From contig NC_084716.1 of the NCBI RefSeq assembly GCF_033807575.1, forward strand, positions 6,510,001 through 6,574,000: a DNA stretch of 64,000 nt, given 5' to 3'. The position numbers and the translations under genes are program-made. This DNA is from Cydia pomonella. Taxonomy: Eukaryota > Arthropoda > Insecta > Lepidoptera > Tortricidae. Each line of letters starts with the position of its first letter. Position 1 is the stretch's first letter. Below the pieces are notes generated by a model that searched no databases, was not told the DNA's origin, and worked only from the letters and a program-made list of their open reading frames with translations. Shown here in pieces: positions 10,037-21,400 of the stretch.

Positions 10037-12988
10037 ATGGTGGAAACACGTAGTAAGGCAAAGGCAGACCCGACGGCTACGGAATCCGACCGGGCACAGC
10101 GCGAACGTCGTGATCGTTCACCGCGCAGCGTCCGGCCGGGCTCAGCTACGAATAACGATGGTGCTTCGGCATTGCCCGGTAGTTCGAACATACTAACAAC
10201 GGGCAACATCCCGACCAGTGTGGCACAACCTAAGCCCGCTACCGAACGCCCGGATGCTCGAACTAGCTTGCTTACGCTCGCACAAGGCGATGCCAAAGCG
10301 CCACCTAAATGCGCTTCTAGTGTCCACAGTAAGCAATCACATACCGTGCGCACACATTCAACGCGTTCTTCGGCAACCGTCCGCGCACAAAAGTTAGCTC
10401 TTGAAGCGAACGTAATGCGGCGTCAAGTGGAACGCGAGCGCGAACTCGCCCGTCAACAAGCGGACCGGGATCGAGAGCAGGCAGAGCGCGAGTTTGAACT
10501 CGCCCGTCAACAGGCTGTGGCGGAGCGCGAACTCGCTCGTCATCAAGAGGATCGCGAGCGCAAGCTCGCACATCTCGAGTTCGAAGCAGAACAGACGGAA
10601 CTGCAAGCAAGAATCGCTGCTCTGGAAGCTTCAGATAAGTCTGCTAAATCTCGTAGTTTGTATTTTTCTGATCATAATGCTGAAAGGCGTACTGCGACTT
10701 GGGTATCCGAACAGAATGCTAACATGACCATGGCAACTCATGAAATTATGCCTGGCGAGGCACCAGCTGTCACCTCGAGTGATGCTCTAGGACTTCATTT
10801 ACAGCCGGCCGTCCCCACCAACAAGGTATCTTTCAACATGCCTAATGTCAACCAAGCAACCAACTCGAAACTCACTAATGCCGCCTTAAACTACGATATA
10901 GTAGCACCTCGACAACCGTCTGAACTATCCTCATTAGACCCAATAACAAAACTTTCTCAGGCGATTAACGCCCTTTCAAACAGGCCAAAGAAACCCGCAC
11001 TTATAACGTTCTCGGGTGAAGTCGGCCAATGGATGGCTTTTAAAAGTAGCTACGAGAGGACTAAATCAAATTTTTCCGCTTCAGAGAACTTAGACCGTTT
11101 GAACAACGCCGTCCGCGGACAAGCGTACCAGTCCGTCGCGTCGCTCATGTGGACCTGCGGCTCGCCCGACGACATCGTGAAGGCCCTGGAGCAGACGTAC
11201 GCCCGCCCGGAACTTCTAGTCGCCCGCGAGGTTGCCGAGCTACGCAACAGTCCAAAGCTAAGTTCTCCTCAAGACTTAAATGGTTTAGCAAATAAATTGC
11301 GAAATTTTATTACAACGCTCACCTTACTCAAACAAAATGAGTATTTATCATCTCCAGAACTTTTTCGGAGTATTTTGGTGAAATTGAGTGAGCACACTAG
11401 ATCTCGTTTTACAGACTACGCATCGGCTCACGCCCCAGAGCAACAAAGTCTAACAAAACTTGAACTATTGTCACGTTTCCTCTTAGCCGAGGCCGACAAG
11501 CAATTGAAATATAATTTTGTTGCCGACAGTACGATTAAGGCACCGCCGCCACCAATGCATTCAAATGCACCACGAACTAATGCTCCGAAATTCCCATTAA
11601 AAAGGGAAACAATACATGCCACGGTATCTAGCGAGAATACATATGAGCATTGTGCATATTGTAAACAAGGACCTCATAAGATAAAAACATGTAAGAGTTT
11701 TTTAAACCTAAAATTAGAAGACAGATGGCGCTGGGTCCGAGAGGCTAAAGTGTGTTATCGTTGTTTGAAGTCTAACCCACACACGTGGAATAATTGCCGC
11801 GCGAAACGTTGCGGTGTCGATGGTTGCCCTAGACGTCATAACGCGCTCCTCCACGGCACAGGGACAGCCGACGCCAATCCTGGCGCAGCTCCAAGTGGAC
11901 AGAGCAATTGTCTTCAAACTTCCTCTGTCAACCCTACATGTCCTGCCAACATAAATACTACTAATAACGAAATTGAACCTTCTGACAAAATTGCGAATAC
12001 TACTGATTGTTCAATTAATGTGACAGGATCCTTCCCATCGACTTCACGTCCCCGTCCCCGCGGCCTGCTGAAAGTGGTCCCGATTGTACTCGAGGGTCCT
12101 GATGGCGCGTTTGAGACAACAGCGCTACTTGACGATGGCAGCGTTTCAACTCTCATTGACGCCGAGGTAGCAGCACGCATCGGCGCGAAGCCCACCTGTC
12201 CGGAGCGTCTTCGCATTGAAGGTGTTAGTAATATGACGACGGAACTTGACGTAAGTTATGTCGATTTTTATATACGCGGTCGAAACAGACCCGATCGTTA
12301 TCTAATCGAACACGCGCGAGCCATGAAACCCTTAGGGCTTCGCGCGCGATATCCAGATACGATTAATATCATGGATTACGATCATTTGTCAAGTCTAGCG
12401 AACGAACTGTCACATACCGATGTTTATCCAACCGTCCTAATCGGCGCGCCTGATTGGTATTTATCTCTAAGTCGCGAAGTGCGGTGCGGAAAAAAGAACG
12501 ACCCTGTCGCCTCAAAAACCTTATTAGGTTGGGTACTCCATGGCGCACACTCTTTGTCATCTAAGCCACTTGAATTCGTCCATCACGTCATGGAAGATTT
12601 GGACACACTTATAAAATGCCAATACGACATCGATGCCTTGGGTATCATAAAAAAGGTTCCACGTCAAAACAGTGAGGATCAACGGGTTTTAGACATCATG
12701 GAATCAACCGCTCGCCATCTTGACGATGATCACTTTGAGGTTGGCCTGCCTTGGAAGGAGGTGCTACCGACAATTATACCAGATAGCTACCCACAGGCAC
12801 TCTCACGCTTCAAGGCCCTCGAGCGACAGATGTCAAAGGACCCAGCGTTTGCCGCAGCTTTCCAACAATTTATAGACGACATAATCAGTAAGGGCTATGC
12901 CGAAGAGTGTAACATGGCAAACCTGCATGGTGCAGTCACCGCGCGCACTGGCCGGTATGCCCTTTTTCGTTCGTCTTTTGTTTTCTAG
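10037..12988 (+). CDS. BEL Gag-protease-start of RT, interrupted by insertion
   Basis: Gag-Pol N-terminal part of the BEL element. The start is the ATG in a strong context (caccATGG) 131 bp after the LTR. Seen in order: a charged coiled-coil built of RELARQQ-like heptads (about residues 125-205); a DUF1759-type Gag domain from FSGEVGQW (about 325) to about 480; two CCHC knuckles (CAYCKQGPHKIKTC near 538, then CYRC...H...C near 570); and an aspartic protease with LLDDGSVSTLID near 697. The first residues of RT (FEVGLPW near 905) follow. Only codons up to 12907 (957 residues) are BEL sequence; the last 26 residues are read from the gypsy LTR. After the nested element the frame resumes at 18405. 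Confidence 0.93.
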   Translation: MVETRSKAKADPTATESDRAQRERRDRSPRSVRPGSATNNDGASALPGSSNILTTGNIPTSVAQPKPATERPDARTSLLTLAQGDAKAPPKCASSVHSKQSHTVRTHSTRSSATVRAQKLALEANVMRRQVERERELARQQADRDREQAEREFELARQQAVAERELARHQEDRERKLAHLEFEAEQTELQARIAALEASDKSAKSRSLYFSDHNAERRTATWVSEQNANMTMATHEIMPGEAPAVTSSDALGLHLQPAVPTNKVSFNMPNVNQATNSKLTNAALNYDIVAPRQPSELSSLDPITKLSQAINALSNRPKKPALITFSGEVGQWMAFKSSYERTKSNFSASENLDRLNNAVRGQAYQSVASLMWTCGSPDDIVKALEQTYARPELLVAREVAELRNSPKLSSPQDLNGLANKLRNFITTLTLLKQNEYLSSPELFRSILVKLSEHTRSRFTDYASAHAPEQQSLTKLELLSRFLLAEADKQLKYNFVADSTIKAPPPPMHSNAPRTNAPKFPLKRETIHATVSSENTYEHCAYCKQGPHKIKTCKSFLNLKLEDRWRWVREAKVCYRCLKSNPHTWNNCRAKRCGVDGCPRRHNALLHGTGTADANPGAAPSGQSNCLQTSSVNPTCPANINTTNNEIEPSDKIANTTDCSINVTGSFPSTSRPRPRGLLKVVPIVLEGPDGAFETTALLDDGSVSTLIDAEVAARIGAKPTCPERLRIEGVSNMTTELDVSYVDFYIRGRNRPDRYLIEHARAMKPLGLRARYPDTINIMDYDHLSSLANELSHTDVYPTVLIGAPDWYLSLSREVRCGKKNDPVASKTLLGWVLHGAHSLSSKPLEFVHHVMEDLDTLIKCQYDIDALGIIKKVPRQNSEDQRVLDIMESTARHLDDDHFEVGLPWKEVLPTIIPDSYPQALSRFKALERQMSKDPAFAAAFQQFIDDIISKGYAEECNMANLHGAVTARTGRYALFRSSFVF

Positions 12989-13572
12989 GGGGAAATTTGC
13001 TCGACAATTTGAAGGCGTATCGCACAAATCAAATTACATTTATCTAATGTTATTAAAGCTTAAACGTTCTATTGTTATTTAAAAAAAAGAATTCTTACTT
13101 AATGGGCTGCCTCTAACGCAGGTAAAGATTGTATATATGTAAAATAGTTTAAGTTCTCCTTGTGTTTTAACCTAATCCAAGTCTTATTTGTACGTCACTG
13201 GTTCTTGTAACAGAATGAGGCTTGGGTTAGGTTCCGACCCGAAATTTAAGAACACACGATTGTTGCAGCCCTTTCTTCTTATCTAAAATTGAAGACTACT
13301 AATTTCTTGATAATTGCTGCTGAAGTTTTCATCTGCTTGCGCCTGGTGGGCCCGCCGCGTAGCCTTCAGTAGCACCTGCTGCCAGTATTCATCGTTTGGC
13401 TCGATGAAGATTCAAGAATGTTAAGGCCAGTGACGATATTTTATTGTTTTGGTGTAGAGTCGCGTACTGACAGATATTAGTTTATTTTATTGTACATATT
13501 TTTTTACAATTATATTTTTACTGTAAGAACCTGTTTTCATTTAGTTATTACCGCTTTAGTTAGCCGGTTACA
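12908..13572 (+). repeat. Gypsy 5' LTR (665 bp)
   Basis: Begins tgtaacatggcaaacc and ends tagccggttaca; TG...CA ends. Matches 17740-18404 base for base as far as I can check by eye. No typical TATA box identified. Confidence 0.95.
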
Positions 13573-13587
13573 TTGGCGCCCAAAGGG
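13573..13587 (+). promoter_or_regulatory. Gypsy primer-binding site
   Basis: ttggcgcccaaaggg directly after the 5' LTR. The tggcgccca core is complementary to the 3' end of lysine tRNA as used by gypsy-group elements; the distal bases fit less well, so the exact tRNA is uncertain. Confidence 0.7.
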
Positions 13588-13875
13588 TTTTCTGTCAGTA
13601 CGTGGGTCTTTAAGGACTTGGATTGGGTTATAGTTGTAAATACTATACGTGTCTGTACATACCTTTGTTTATATTTGTAGTTTTATAGTGTGTGCGTTAA
13701 TTAAGCAAATAGGCACAGATAAGATTTATTGGCGTCACCCATATTTGCAGTTTGCATTTTGGTTTCTGTACATATATGCATACGTAGATTACAGTATAAT
13801 GTAATTTATGACCGTATGTTTTTTAAGAAAGTAGTCTATTTTATTTGTTTATGCGTTGTTTCATAGAGATCTAAC

Positions 13876-15117
13876 ATGGATTTCTCTAGAGTAAATGTAA
13901 ATATGTTAAATAAGTCTGAACTTATGTACGAAATATGTATCAGACAAGAAAAACCTCTCGACACGGTAGTAGAACTGAGACAACAGTTGAGTAACTTGAT
14001 GGTTAGATATGCAACTGAGGACTTGCCTTCTACTTTTTCAGTCGCCGATGACTTGTCAGGCGCCGAAAAATCTCTTTCTTTCATCGAGGATAAAATAATT
14101 TTACACGAAAGTACTGGTGACTCAAAACTTGTAAATAAAATCGAGACTTATCTTGTTCATATATATTTGCGCCTTCAGCGTATTGATATTTCGGAAACTG
14201 AGCAACATAGTGATACTTATAAAAGTCTCGTTTCTAGATTCAGCGCCTTGAAAAAGCGTTATGATACAAAAAAGGACAATGATACCGATGCTTCGTCATC
14301 ATTCGTTACCGCGAGCTCTGATAAAAGTTCAGAGGGTAAACTTATTGTTCATTGTGACAGAGCGGTAACTAGCGAGTTTCGTAAGTTTACATACGCAGGT
14401 AAGGGTTGTCCGCGTAGTTTTGTGCAGAAGGTTGAGGAATTTGCGATTTCTAGGAACTTGCGTACTAGTACCTTATTAAATCATTCCTATGAAATGTTTA
14501 CGGATGCAGCACTTCACTGGTTCCGTGCTTACAAAGATAGTTTTTCCACCTGGGAAAGTCTAAAAGTAAAACTGTTTGATGATTTTGGTATTCTGGATTA
14601 TGACTACAAACTAATGCGTGAAATTCAGGACCGTACTCAGGGTAAAGATGAGTCGGTCGTGGTGTACTTTGCCGTTATGTCTGGTTTATTCGGCCGGCTC
14701 AGCTATACTATGCCGGAGACGGATAGGTTGCAAATTTTACTTAGAAATATCCGTCCTGACTACGATTGTATGGTAGCTCAAGCTGATATTAAAACTATTG
14801 AGCACTTGAAGGCTATATGTAGGAAGTATGAGGCGTGTCTTGATCGATCTAGGAACTTTAAGGAGCCTCCTACTGCCAGCCCATCGTCTTTGACTGATGA
14901 CTTTGTATATAAACATGTAAATAGTAAGTCAGTAAATATTGTTAGTTCAAGTAAGCAATTTTGTGTGCGCTGTAGAGTGAATGGCCATTCTTTGCGTTCA
15001 TGTAAGGAACCACGCAAGATAGTGTGCTTTAAATGCGGCCAAGATGGTTACCGCAGCACTGAATGTCCTCAATGTAAAAAGTCTACTCATACAACTCGTA
15101 TGCCAAAAAACGAGTAA
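13876..15117 (+). CDS. Gypsy Gag (413 aa)
   Basis: Structural Gag of the nested element; packages the element RNA in cytoplasmic particles. Starts at ATG 13876 about 300 bp after the LTR. Residues about 165-330 form a retrotrans_gag-type capsid region (FHRFRAYKDS-like pattern, seen as HWFRAYKDSFSTW near 214). Two zinc-knuckle candidates lie near the C-terminus: CVRCRVNGHSLRSC is a good CCHC, while the second, CFKCGQDGYRSTEC, has Tyr where His is expected. Stop at 15115-15117. Pol begins 14 bp later in another frame, so Pol expression probably needed frameshifting or reinitiation. The frame itself is intact. Confidence 0.9.
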   Translation: MDFSRVNVNMLNKSELMYEICIRQEKPLDTVVELRQQLSNLMVRYATEDLPSTFSVADDLSGAEKSLSFIEDKIILHESTGDSKLVNKIETYLVHIYLRLQRIDISETEQHSDTYKSLVSRFSALKKRYDTKKDNDTDASSSFVTASSDKSSEGKLIVHCDRAVTSEFRKFTYAGKGCPRSFVQKVEEFAISRNLRTSTLLNHSYEMFTDAALHWFRAYKDSFSTWESLKVKLFDDFGILDYDYKLMREIQDRTQGKDESVVVYFAVMSGLFGRLSYTMPETDRLQILLRNIRPDYDCMVAQADIKTIEHLKAICRKYEACLDRSRNFKEPPTASPSSLTDDFVYKHVNSKSVNIVSSSKQFCVRCRVNGHSLRSCKEPRKIVCFKCGQDGYRSTECPQCKKSTHTTRMPKNE

Positions 15118-15131
15118 ACGAGGATCAAAGA

Positions 15132-16010
15132 TTGTATGTAAATAATAATGATAATTTTTCGCGTAGCGAATGGGAAGATTGGTTATCAGTTGTTCGACTT
15201 TTCATGTTATCTTATAAAACATCTTTGATCCTCTTTGATGATCAAAATGATCACGATCGGCCTTATGTAAATATTGATGTAAATAATTTGTCTCTCTGCG
15301 GTCTCTTGGACAGTGGGAGTTCCCTTACTATACTTGGTAATAACTCTCACCATGTTTTACTAGAACATGGTTTTGTTCTTAACACATCACACAAACTCTC
15401 TGTGCGAGTTGCTAAAAAACAGGCTGCTTACGCAGACTCTATTGGTTACATTGACTTACCGGTATGTTTTAATAATAAATGTCTTAACATTACTGCACAT
15501 GTTATCCCTGATATCTCTTCACATTTAATACTTGGTGTTGATTTTTGGAAAGGATTTGACCTGTTACCTAAATGTGTTACACACGCTAAATTGATGCGGC
15601 CTTCCAATTGTTCTACTTTAATTTTGAATAATGATAATAAACAAGTTCTTCCTTTCGAAGACTTGTCTCAAGAACAACAGGTTCAAGCGAAAGATATTAT
15701 ATCTCGATTTCGTGAAGCATCGACGGAATCTAGTCCGCTCGGTCGCACGCATTTGATTGAGCATCGTATTGACACTGGTGAACATGAACCGATTAGGCAG
15801 AGATGTTATAGACTCTCTCCTGAAAAACAAAAGGTGTTAGTAGAAGAAGTTGACAAGATGCTTGCTCTAGACATCATAGAGCCGTGCGAAAGTCCGTGGT
15901 TGAGCCCTGTTCTTGTTACTCCTAAAAAGGACGGAAGCTGGAGATTTTGTTTGGATAGTAGAAAACTTAACTCAGTTACTAAAAAGACGCATATAAACTG
16001 CCTTTTATAA
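15132..16010 (+). CDS. Gypsy Pol part 1: protease and start of RT
   Basis: Aspartic protease with the catalytic motif CGLLDSGSSLTILG near residues 55-68 and the second protease motif HLILGVDFW near 131. It is followed by the RT N-terminus: IEPCESPWLSPVLVTPKKDG near 250, then FCLDSRKLNSVTKK near 273. The frame ends at 16010 through a one-base loss near 15985, after which the RT continues in the next frame. The protease and fingers region therefore cannot be joined to the palm domain without a frameshift. Confidence 0.9.
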   Translation: MYVNNNDNFSRSEWEDWLSVVRLFMLSYKTSLILFDDQNDHDRPYVNIDVNNLSLCGLLDSGSSLTILGNNSHHVLLEHGFVLNTSHKLSVRVAKKQAAYADSIGYIDLPVCFNNKCLNITAHVIPDISSHLILGVDFWKGFDLLPKCVTHAKLMRPSNCSTLILNNDNKQVLPFEDLSQEQQVQAKDIISRFREASTESSPLGRTHLIEHRIDTGEHEPIRQRCYRLSPEKQKVLVEEVDKMLALDIIEPCESPWLSPVLVTPKKDGSWRFCLDSRKLNSVTKKTHINCLL

Positions 16011-16027
16011 ATGAAATACTTGACAAT

Positions 16028-17647
16028 TTGCGTGATGCAAAATATCTATCTAGCGTTGATATCGCCAAGGCGTTTTGGGAAGTGCCACTGCGTGAAGAAG
16101 ATAGGGATAAAACCGCGTTCTATGTAGCAGGCCGCGGCATGTATCGTTTTAAGGTCACTCCCTTCGGTCTTACAAATGCGCCAGCAACCCAACAGCGCCT
16201 AATGGATATGCTATTTACTCCTGAATTTGAAAACCGCGTGTTTTGGTACTTAGATGACATTATTGTAATATCAAACAATTTTGATGATCATATTTCCTTA
16301 CTATCCCGAGTTTTGGACAAATTAAAATTTGCTCAGCTTACAATTAATTATGAGAAATCTGCGTTCTTTCGGCGTGAGTTAAAATATTTAGGTTATATTG
16401 TAGACCGCAAAGGCTTGAGAACAGACCCTGATAAAGTAAAGGCAATTCTTGATATTCCCGTTCCTACCACAAGGCGTGAACTTAAAAAGTTTCTGGGTAT
16501 GGCCAGTTGGTACAGGCGTTTTGTACCTAATTTTAGTACATTAGCCGCTCCTCTTAATATGCTTACATCTACTGGAAAAAAAGCTCCGCCATTTAAGTGG
16601 AATGAGTATGCTAACATTGCTTTTGAAAAAATTAAGCAAGCACTTGTGTCTAGTTCTGTTTTGGCTTGTCCTGATTTTTCTAAAACATTTTCTGTCCATT
16701 GTGATGCGTCAAATTACGGGATAGGAGCTATGTTGACACAAGATGAAGACGGTATTGAAACACCTATAGCCTATTTTAGCTGTTCTTTATCGAAACAGCA
16801 ACAAAATTATTCAATAACGGAACGTGAGCTTCTAAGTGTAATTCTAGCATTAGAGCACTGGCAATGTTATTTAGATAATGGTCAGAAATTTATTGTATAT
16901 ACTGATCATGCGGCTCTGAAATGGTTTTTAAATTTAGACAACCCTACAGGGCGTTTGGCTCGTTGGAGCGTCCGTTTGTCTTCATTTAACTTTGAGTTAA
17001 AACATAAAAAGGGTAATGATCTACAAGATCTTTTTAGTAAATATCAAATTCCTGAAGTACATTTTACTCCTAAATATTGCCCTCAAGTGAATTCAGTTGA
17101 GCGATACAATCGAACCTTAATGACAGCTATTAGCTCGTTTGTAGAGAACGATCATAGAAATTGGGATCTTAATATTCCTAAAATCCAATTTGCCATGAAC
17201 ACCAGTGTTAATGAAGTAACTGGGTTCAGTCCTGCTTTTCTGATATACGGCAGAGAGCTTGTTCCATGTGGGTCATTCTACGGTGCCCCCAACTCGAGTG
17301 AAGTTGATTATGACGACCTCATTTTTGCACCGCGTGATAAATACGCTGAGAACTTAGGCCACTTGTCCCCAATTCTGGACAAAGTGCAAGCTGCAATTTG
17401 GGATGCACATGTAAAAAATTGTAAATATTATAATTTAAGGCGCAAACATGCAGAGTTTAATGAAGGCGATGTCGTTTGGCGTCGGAATTACCAGCTAAGT
17501 GATGCTGGTAAATATTTTACTGCAAAACTTGCGCCCAAATTTGTAAAATGTACTGTATTAAAAAAGCTATCTCCTCTTGTGTATGAATTAGCAGATTCTA
17601 ATGGACGTGCTATAGGTAGATGGCATATTAAGGATTTGAAATTGTAA
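16028..17647 (+). CDS. Gypsy Pol part 2: RT palm, RNase H, truncated integrase
   Basis: Continuation of RT, open from about 15985. YLDDIIV, the RT active site, is at residues 74-80; RNase H starts near 221 (FSVHCDASNYGIGA) with YTDHAALKW further on. At about residue 329 (GNDLQD) the sequence jumps straight to FSKYQIPEVHF and PQVNSVERYNRT. That is the last part of the integrase core, containing only the catalytic Glu, followed by the C-terminal domain. The HHCC zinc domain and both catalytic Asp regions are absent, an internal deletion of several hundred bp by comparison with usual gypsy Pol. RT and RNase H motifs are otherwise intact. Stop at 17645-17647. Confidence 0.92.
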   Translation: MRDAKYLSSVDIAKAFWEVPLREEDRDKTAFYVAGRGMYRFKVTPFGLTNAPATQQRLMDMLFTPEFENRVFWYLDDIIVISNNFDDHISLLSRVLDKLKFAQLTINYEKSAFFRRELKYLGYIVDRKGLRTDPDKVKAILDIPVPTTRRELKKFLGMASWYRRFVPNFSTLAAPLNMLTSTGKKAPPFKWNEYANIAFEKIKQALVSSSVLACPDFSKTFSVHCDASNYGIGAMLTQDEDGIETPIAYFSCSLSKQQQNYSITERELLSVILALEHWQCYLDNGQKFIVYTDHAALKWFLNLDNPTGRLARWSVRLSSFNFELKHKKGNDLQDLFSKYQIPEVHFTPKYCPQVNSVERYNRTLMTAISSFVENDHRNWDLNIPKIQFAMNTSVNEVTGFSPAFLIYGRELVPCGSFYGAPNSSEVDYDDLIFAPRDKYAENLGHLSPILDKVQAAIWDAHVKNCKYYNLRRKHAEFNEGDVVWRRNYQLSDAGKYFTAKLAPKFVKCTVLKKLSPLVYELADSNGRAIGRWHIKDLKL

Positions 17648-17739
17648 ATATTATGTTATATATTTTAAGTTTTCTTTTCTCTTTCTGGAATTTTCCTTCA
17701 TGTCGTATTTTGGAAAATTTTCCTGAGCGCGAGGGGTAC

Positions 17740-18404
17740 TGTAACATGGCAAACCTGCATGGTGCAGTCACCGCGCGCACTGGCCGGTATGCCCTTTTTC
17801 GTTCGTCTTTTGTTTTCTAGGGGGAAATTTGCTCGACAATTTGAAGGCGTATCGCACAAATCAAATTACATTTATCTAATGTTATTAAAGCTTAAACGTT
17901 CTATTGTTATTTAAAAAAAAGAATTCTTACTTAATGGGCTGCCTCTAACGCAGGTAAAGATTGTATATATGTAAAATAGTTTAAGTTCTCCTTGTGTTTT
18001 AACCTAATCCAAGTCTTATTTGTACGTCACTGGTTCTTGTAACAGAATGAGGCTTGGGTTAGGTTCCGACCCGAAATTTAAGAACACACGATTGTTGCAG
18101 CCCTTTCTTCTTATCTAAAATTGAAGACTACTAATTTCTTGATAATTGCTGCTGAAGTTTTCATCTGCTTGCGCCTGGTGGGCCCGCCGCGTAGCCTTCA
18201 GTAGCACCTGCTGCCAGTATTCATCGTTTGGCTCGATGAAGATTCAAGAATGTTAAGGCCAGTGACGATATTTTATTGTTTTGGTGTAGAGTCGCGTACT
18301 GACAGATATTAGTTTATTTTATTGTACATATTTTTTTACAATTATATTTTTACTGTAAGAACCTGTTTTCATTTAGTTATTACCGCTTTAGTTAGCCGGT
18401 TACA
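17740..18404 (+). repeat. Gypsy 3' LTR (665 bp)
   Basis: Apparently identical to 12908-13572. Preceded by the probable polypurine tract gcgaggggtac (17729-17739) and followed by the agag target duplication. Confidence 0.95.
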
Positions 18405-21400
18405 AGAGTGTGATTCGAAGACCTACCACCATCGACCCGCACCAAACGCCTCTTGCGTCAACCCAGATGGCTCCATTCGCTGGTACCTGCCTATCTTTGG
18501 CGTCTATCATCCTCAGAAGAAGAAGCTGAGAGCAGTCCATGACGCGGCTGCCACAACAAAAGGCGTAAGCCTCAACAGTCTGCTTCTCCAAGGTCCTGAC
18601 CTATTGTCTCCCCTATTCTATTCCGTTTCAGAGAAGGCGCAGTAGCCCTAAATGGCGACATCAAGGAGATGTTCCCCCAGATTAAAATCGCCACAAGGGA
18701 CAGGGACGCCCAACGCTTTCTCTGGCGCGACAAAGACGGTGAGATCAAGGAATACCGCATGTCATCAATGATTTTCGGCGCGGTTTCGAGTCCTTTCATT
18801 GCCCTTTATATCAAAAACAAAAACGCGATGATGCACGAAGGTGATTCCGCTACCGCCTGCAAGGCAATAATAGAAGACCACTATATGGACGACTACCTCG
18901 GCAGCCACTCTAATGTTGCCGATGCAGCTCAACTAGCCGTCGACGTCATTACAGTGCACAAGAAATGTGGTTTCGAGATGCGAGCGTGGACGTCTAACCA
19001 TCCAGAGGCACTCTCTATTGTCCCGAAGGAACTTCGTAGCGACGCAACTTCTGATGTTTACCTGCCTCCCAGTAGTGACGTCGGCGTCTTGGGCGTTAAA
19101 TGGAATCCACGGCAAGATTTCTTAGGGTTTCGTGGCGTACCTCAGATACCGACCAGCATTTTAACAAAACGCATTCTGCTATCGAACGTCATGAAAGTCT
19201 ATGACCCTCTTGGCCTACTGATGCCGGTCGTTATTTGGGGTCGCATTTTAATTCAGAGATTATGGCGGGCAGCTATTGGTTGGGACACAGACTTACCTGA
19301 GATGTACATAAACGAATCTAAGGACTGGTTTGCACAGCTGCAGGTTGCAGCAGATATTAAAATCCCTCGCTGGTACATGGTCAGGTCAGATTTGTCGGAC
19401 GTTCAGCTGCACGTCATCGCCGACGGTGGCGAACAAGCCTACGCCTGCGTTGCCTATTGGCGTTTCACTTACAGCGATGACTCTGTATCGACAGCGCTCA
19501 TCGGTAGCAAGGCCCGAGTTTGTCCCCTGAAACCGGTTTCCATCCCAAGACTGGAATTACAAGCGGCGCTCATTGCGTCGCGTTTTGCGCAGACAATTCT
19601 GCAAGCCCACCGTTTCAAGCCCTCCGCAACCATTTTCTGGACTGACTCAACCACTGTCCTAAAGTGGATCCGGAGTGACGCTCGCGCTTTTAAACCTTTC
19701 GTAGCACACAGGTTGGGAGAGATATTGGAAACCACCAATCCATCCGATTGGAGGTGGATCCCTACCTTTCTCAACATCGCTGACGATGCGACAAAACCAA
19801 AACGAACTGACTTTACTGCATCTCATCGGTGGTTCACCGGCCCACAGTTCCTTGTTGAACCGTCCTGTACTTGGCCGACCGAACGCGTCATTGACGAGGA
19901 AGAGATCTCACCAGACCCTGAATTAAAATCAAATCTGGTGGTTCTGCTGCTCGACACCCCACACTTGAATTTGTTACCTGATCCAACGCGTTTTAGCTCC
20001 TGGCTACGTTTACTACGTGCCACGGCCCGTTTTCTTCAGGGCGCACGCCTATTCCGGCTTAAACTGTCTCGGCCAATAGATCCAAATTCCAAACTTTACA
20101 TTGATAACACCACGTCTCCCCACCAGCTTCACGCGGCAGATATAATAGAAGCAGAGAAGATGTTGGTCCGTCATGCACAGAGAGAGAGTTTTCCTGAGGA
20201 AATATCGAACTTACGATCTTCGAAGCCAGTGCCCAAGGAGAGTCGGATTAAGAAACTCGCACCCACACTAGATGGAGAAGGCCTAATACGTCAAAACACG
20301 CGCATAAGTTCCGCACCGGGAGTGAATGACGAGATGAAATCACCCATGATCCTCGACGGCCGCCACTATATTTCACGACTCTTGATCCTCCACGAACATA
20401 TCAAAGCCGCGCATCAGTTTAATGAGCTCATCCTGAATGAACTTCGGCAAAGATATTCAATCTTAAGAGCCAGAGGAACCATCCGTAGCGTAGCAAGCGC
20501 CTGCTTGAAGTGCAAGAGATGGAACATGAAACCTATCCATCCTCAGACCGGCAACTTACCACCAGAACGTCTGGATCACCATAAAAGACCATTCACCCAC
20601 GTGGGTCTCGATTACTTTGGCCCGATCCTGGTAACGCTATATCGGCGGAGCGAGAAACGATACATTGCCTTATATACGTGCCTCACAACCAGAGCGCTTC
20701 ACCTCGAAGTCGTGAACTCACTCACTGCAGATAGTGCTATAATGAGCCTCAGACGCTTCATTGCTCGCCGTGGATCGCCCACCACCATATTTTCCGATAA
20801 CGGGACTAACTTTGTTGGCTCTTCCCGCGAACTGCGCACCCTACACGACAATTCGGTCATAGATTACGCCACTAACCATAAAATTGACTGGCGTTTTATA
20901 CCACCTGCATCCCCGTTTATGGGCGGCGCCTGGGAGCGGCTTGTGCGGACGGTGAAAGCAGCCCTCAGATCCTGCCTAACAAATCGATCATTGAAGGAAG
21001 AGGTCCTGTCAACGCTCCTACTCGAGGCTGAATCAATAGTAAATTCAAGGCCACTAACATACGTCCCGTCTTCCCCAGATGCACCAGAGGCAATAACACC
21101 TTTTCATTTCATCCTGGGCTCCTCATCAGTAGTACCATGGACCACGTCGCTGACAGACGCAGATCTATCCCGACGATGTGACTGGCGAAGAACCCTGCGC
21201 CTAGCAGATCAGTTTTGGGCACGTTGGCTACGCGAGTATTTACCGACGCTTCGACCGAGGGGACCCAACAACAACGCGTTAAATCTTAGCGAGGGTGATG
21301 TGGTGTTGATCGCCGATCCTACCCTTCCTCGTGGTTTGTGGCCACTAGGAAGGATAGCAAAGGTTTACTTAGGACCCGACGGAGCGGTCCGCGTGGCAGA

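Larger units (their letters stand above)
12908..18404 (+). mobile_element. Ty3/gypsy LTR retrotransposon nested in BEL
   Basis: 5,497-bp element inserted in the RT coding part of the BEL element in the same orientation. LTRs 12908-13572 and 17740-18404 are 665 bp each and look identical. A 4-bp target duplication agag lies at 12904-12907 and 18405-18408. A lysine-tRNA-like primer-binding site follows the 5' LTR, and a purine-rich tract (gcgaggggtac) precedes the 3' LTR. Gene order is gag, protease, RT, RNase H, integrase. No envelope gene. Pol has a frameshift near 15985, and most of the integrase is deleted near 17025-17030, so it is non-autonomous. Confidence 0.96.

Noticed and set aside
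12908..12988. Natural C-terminus of the 983-codon BEL ORF
   Set aside because: The last 26 codons are read from the gypsy LTR and recur at 17740; the frame is truncated by insertion.
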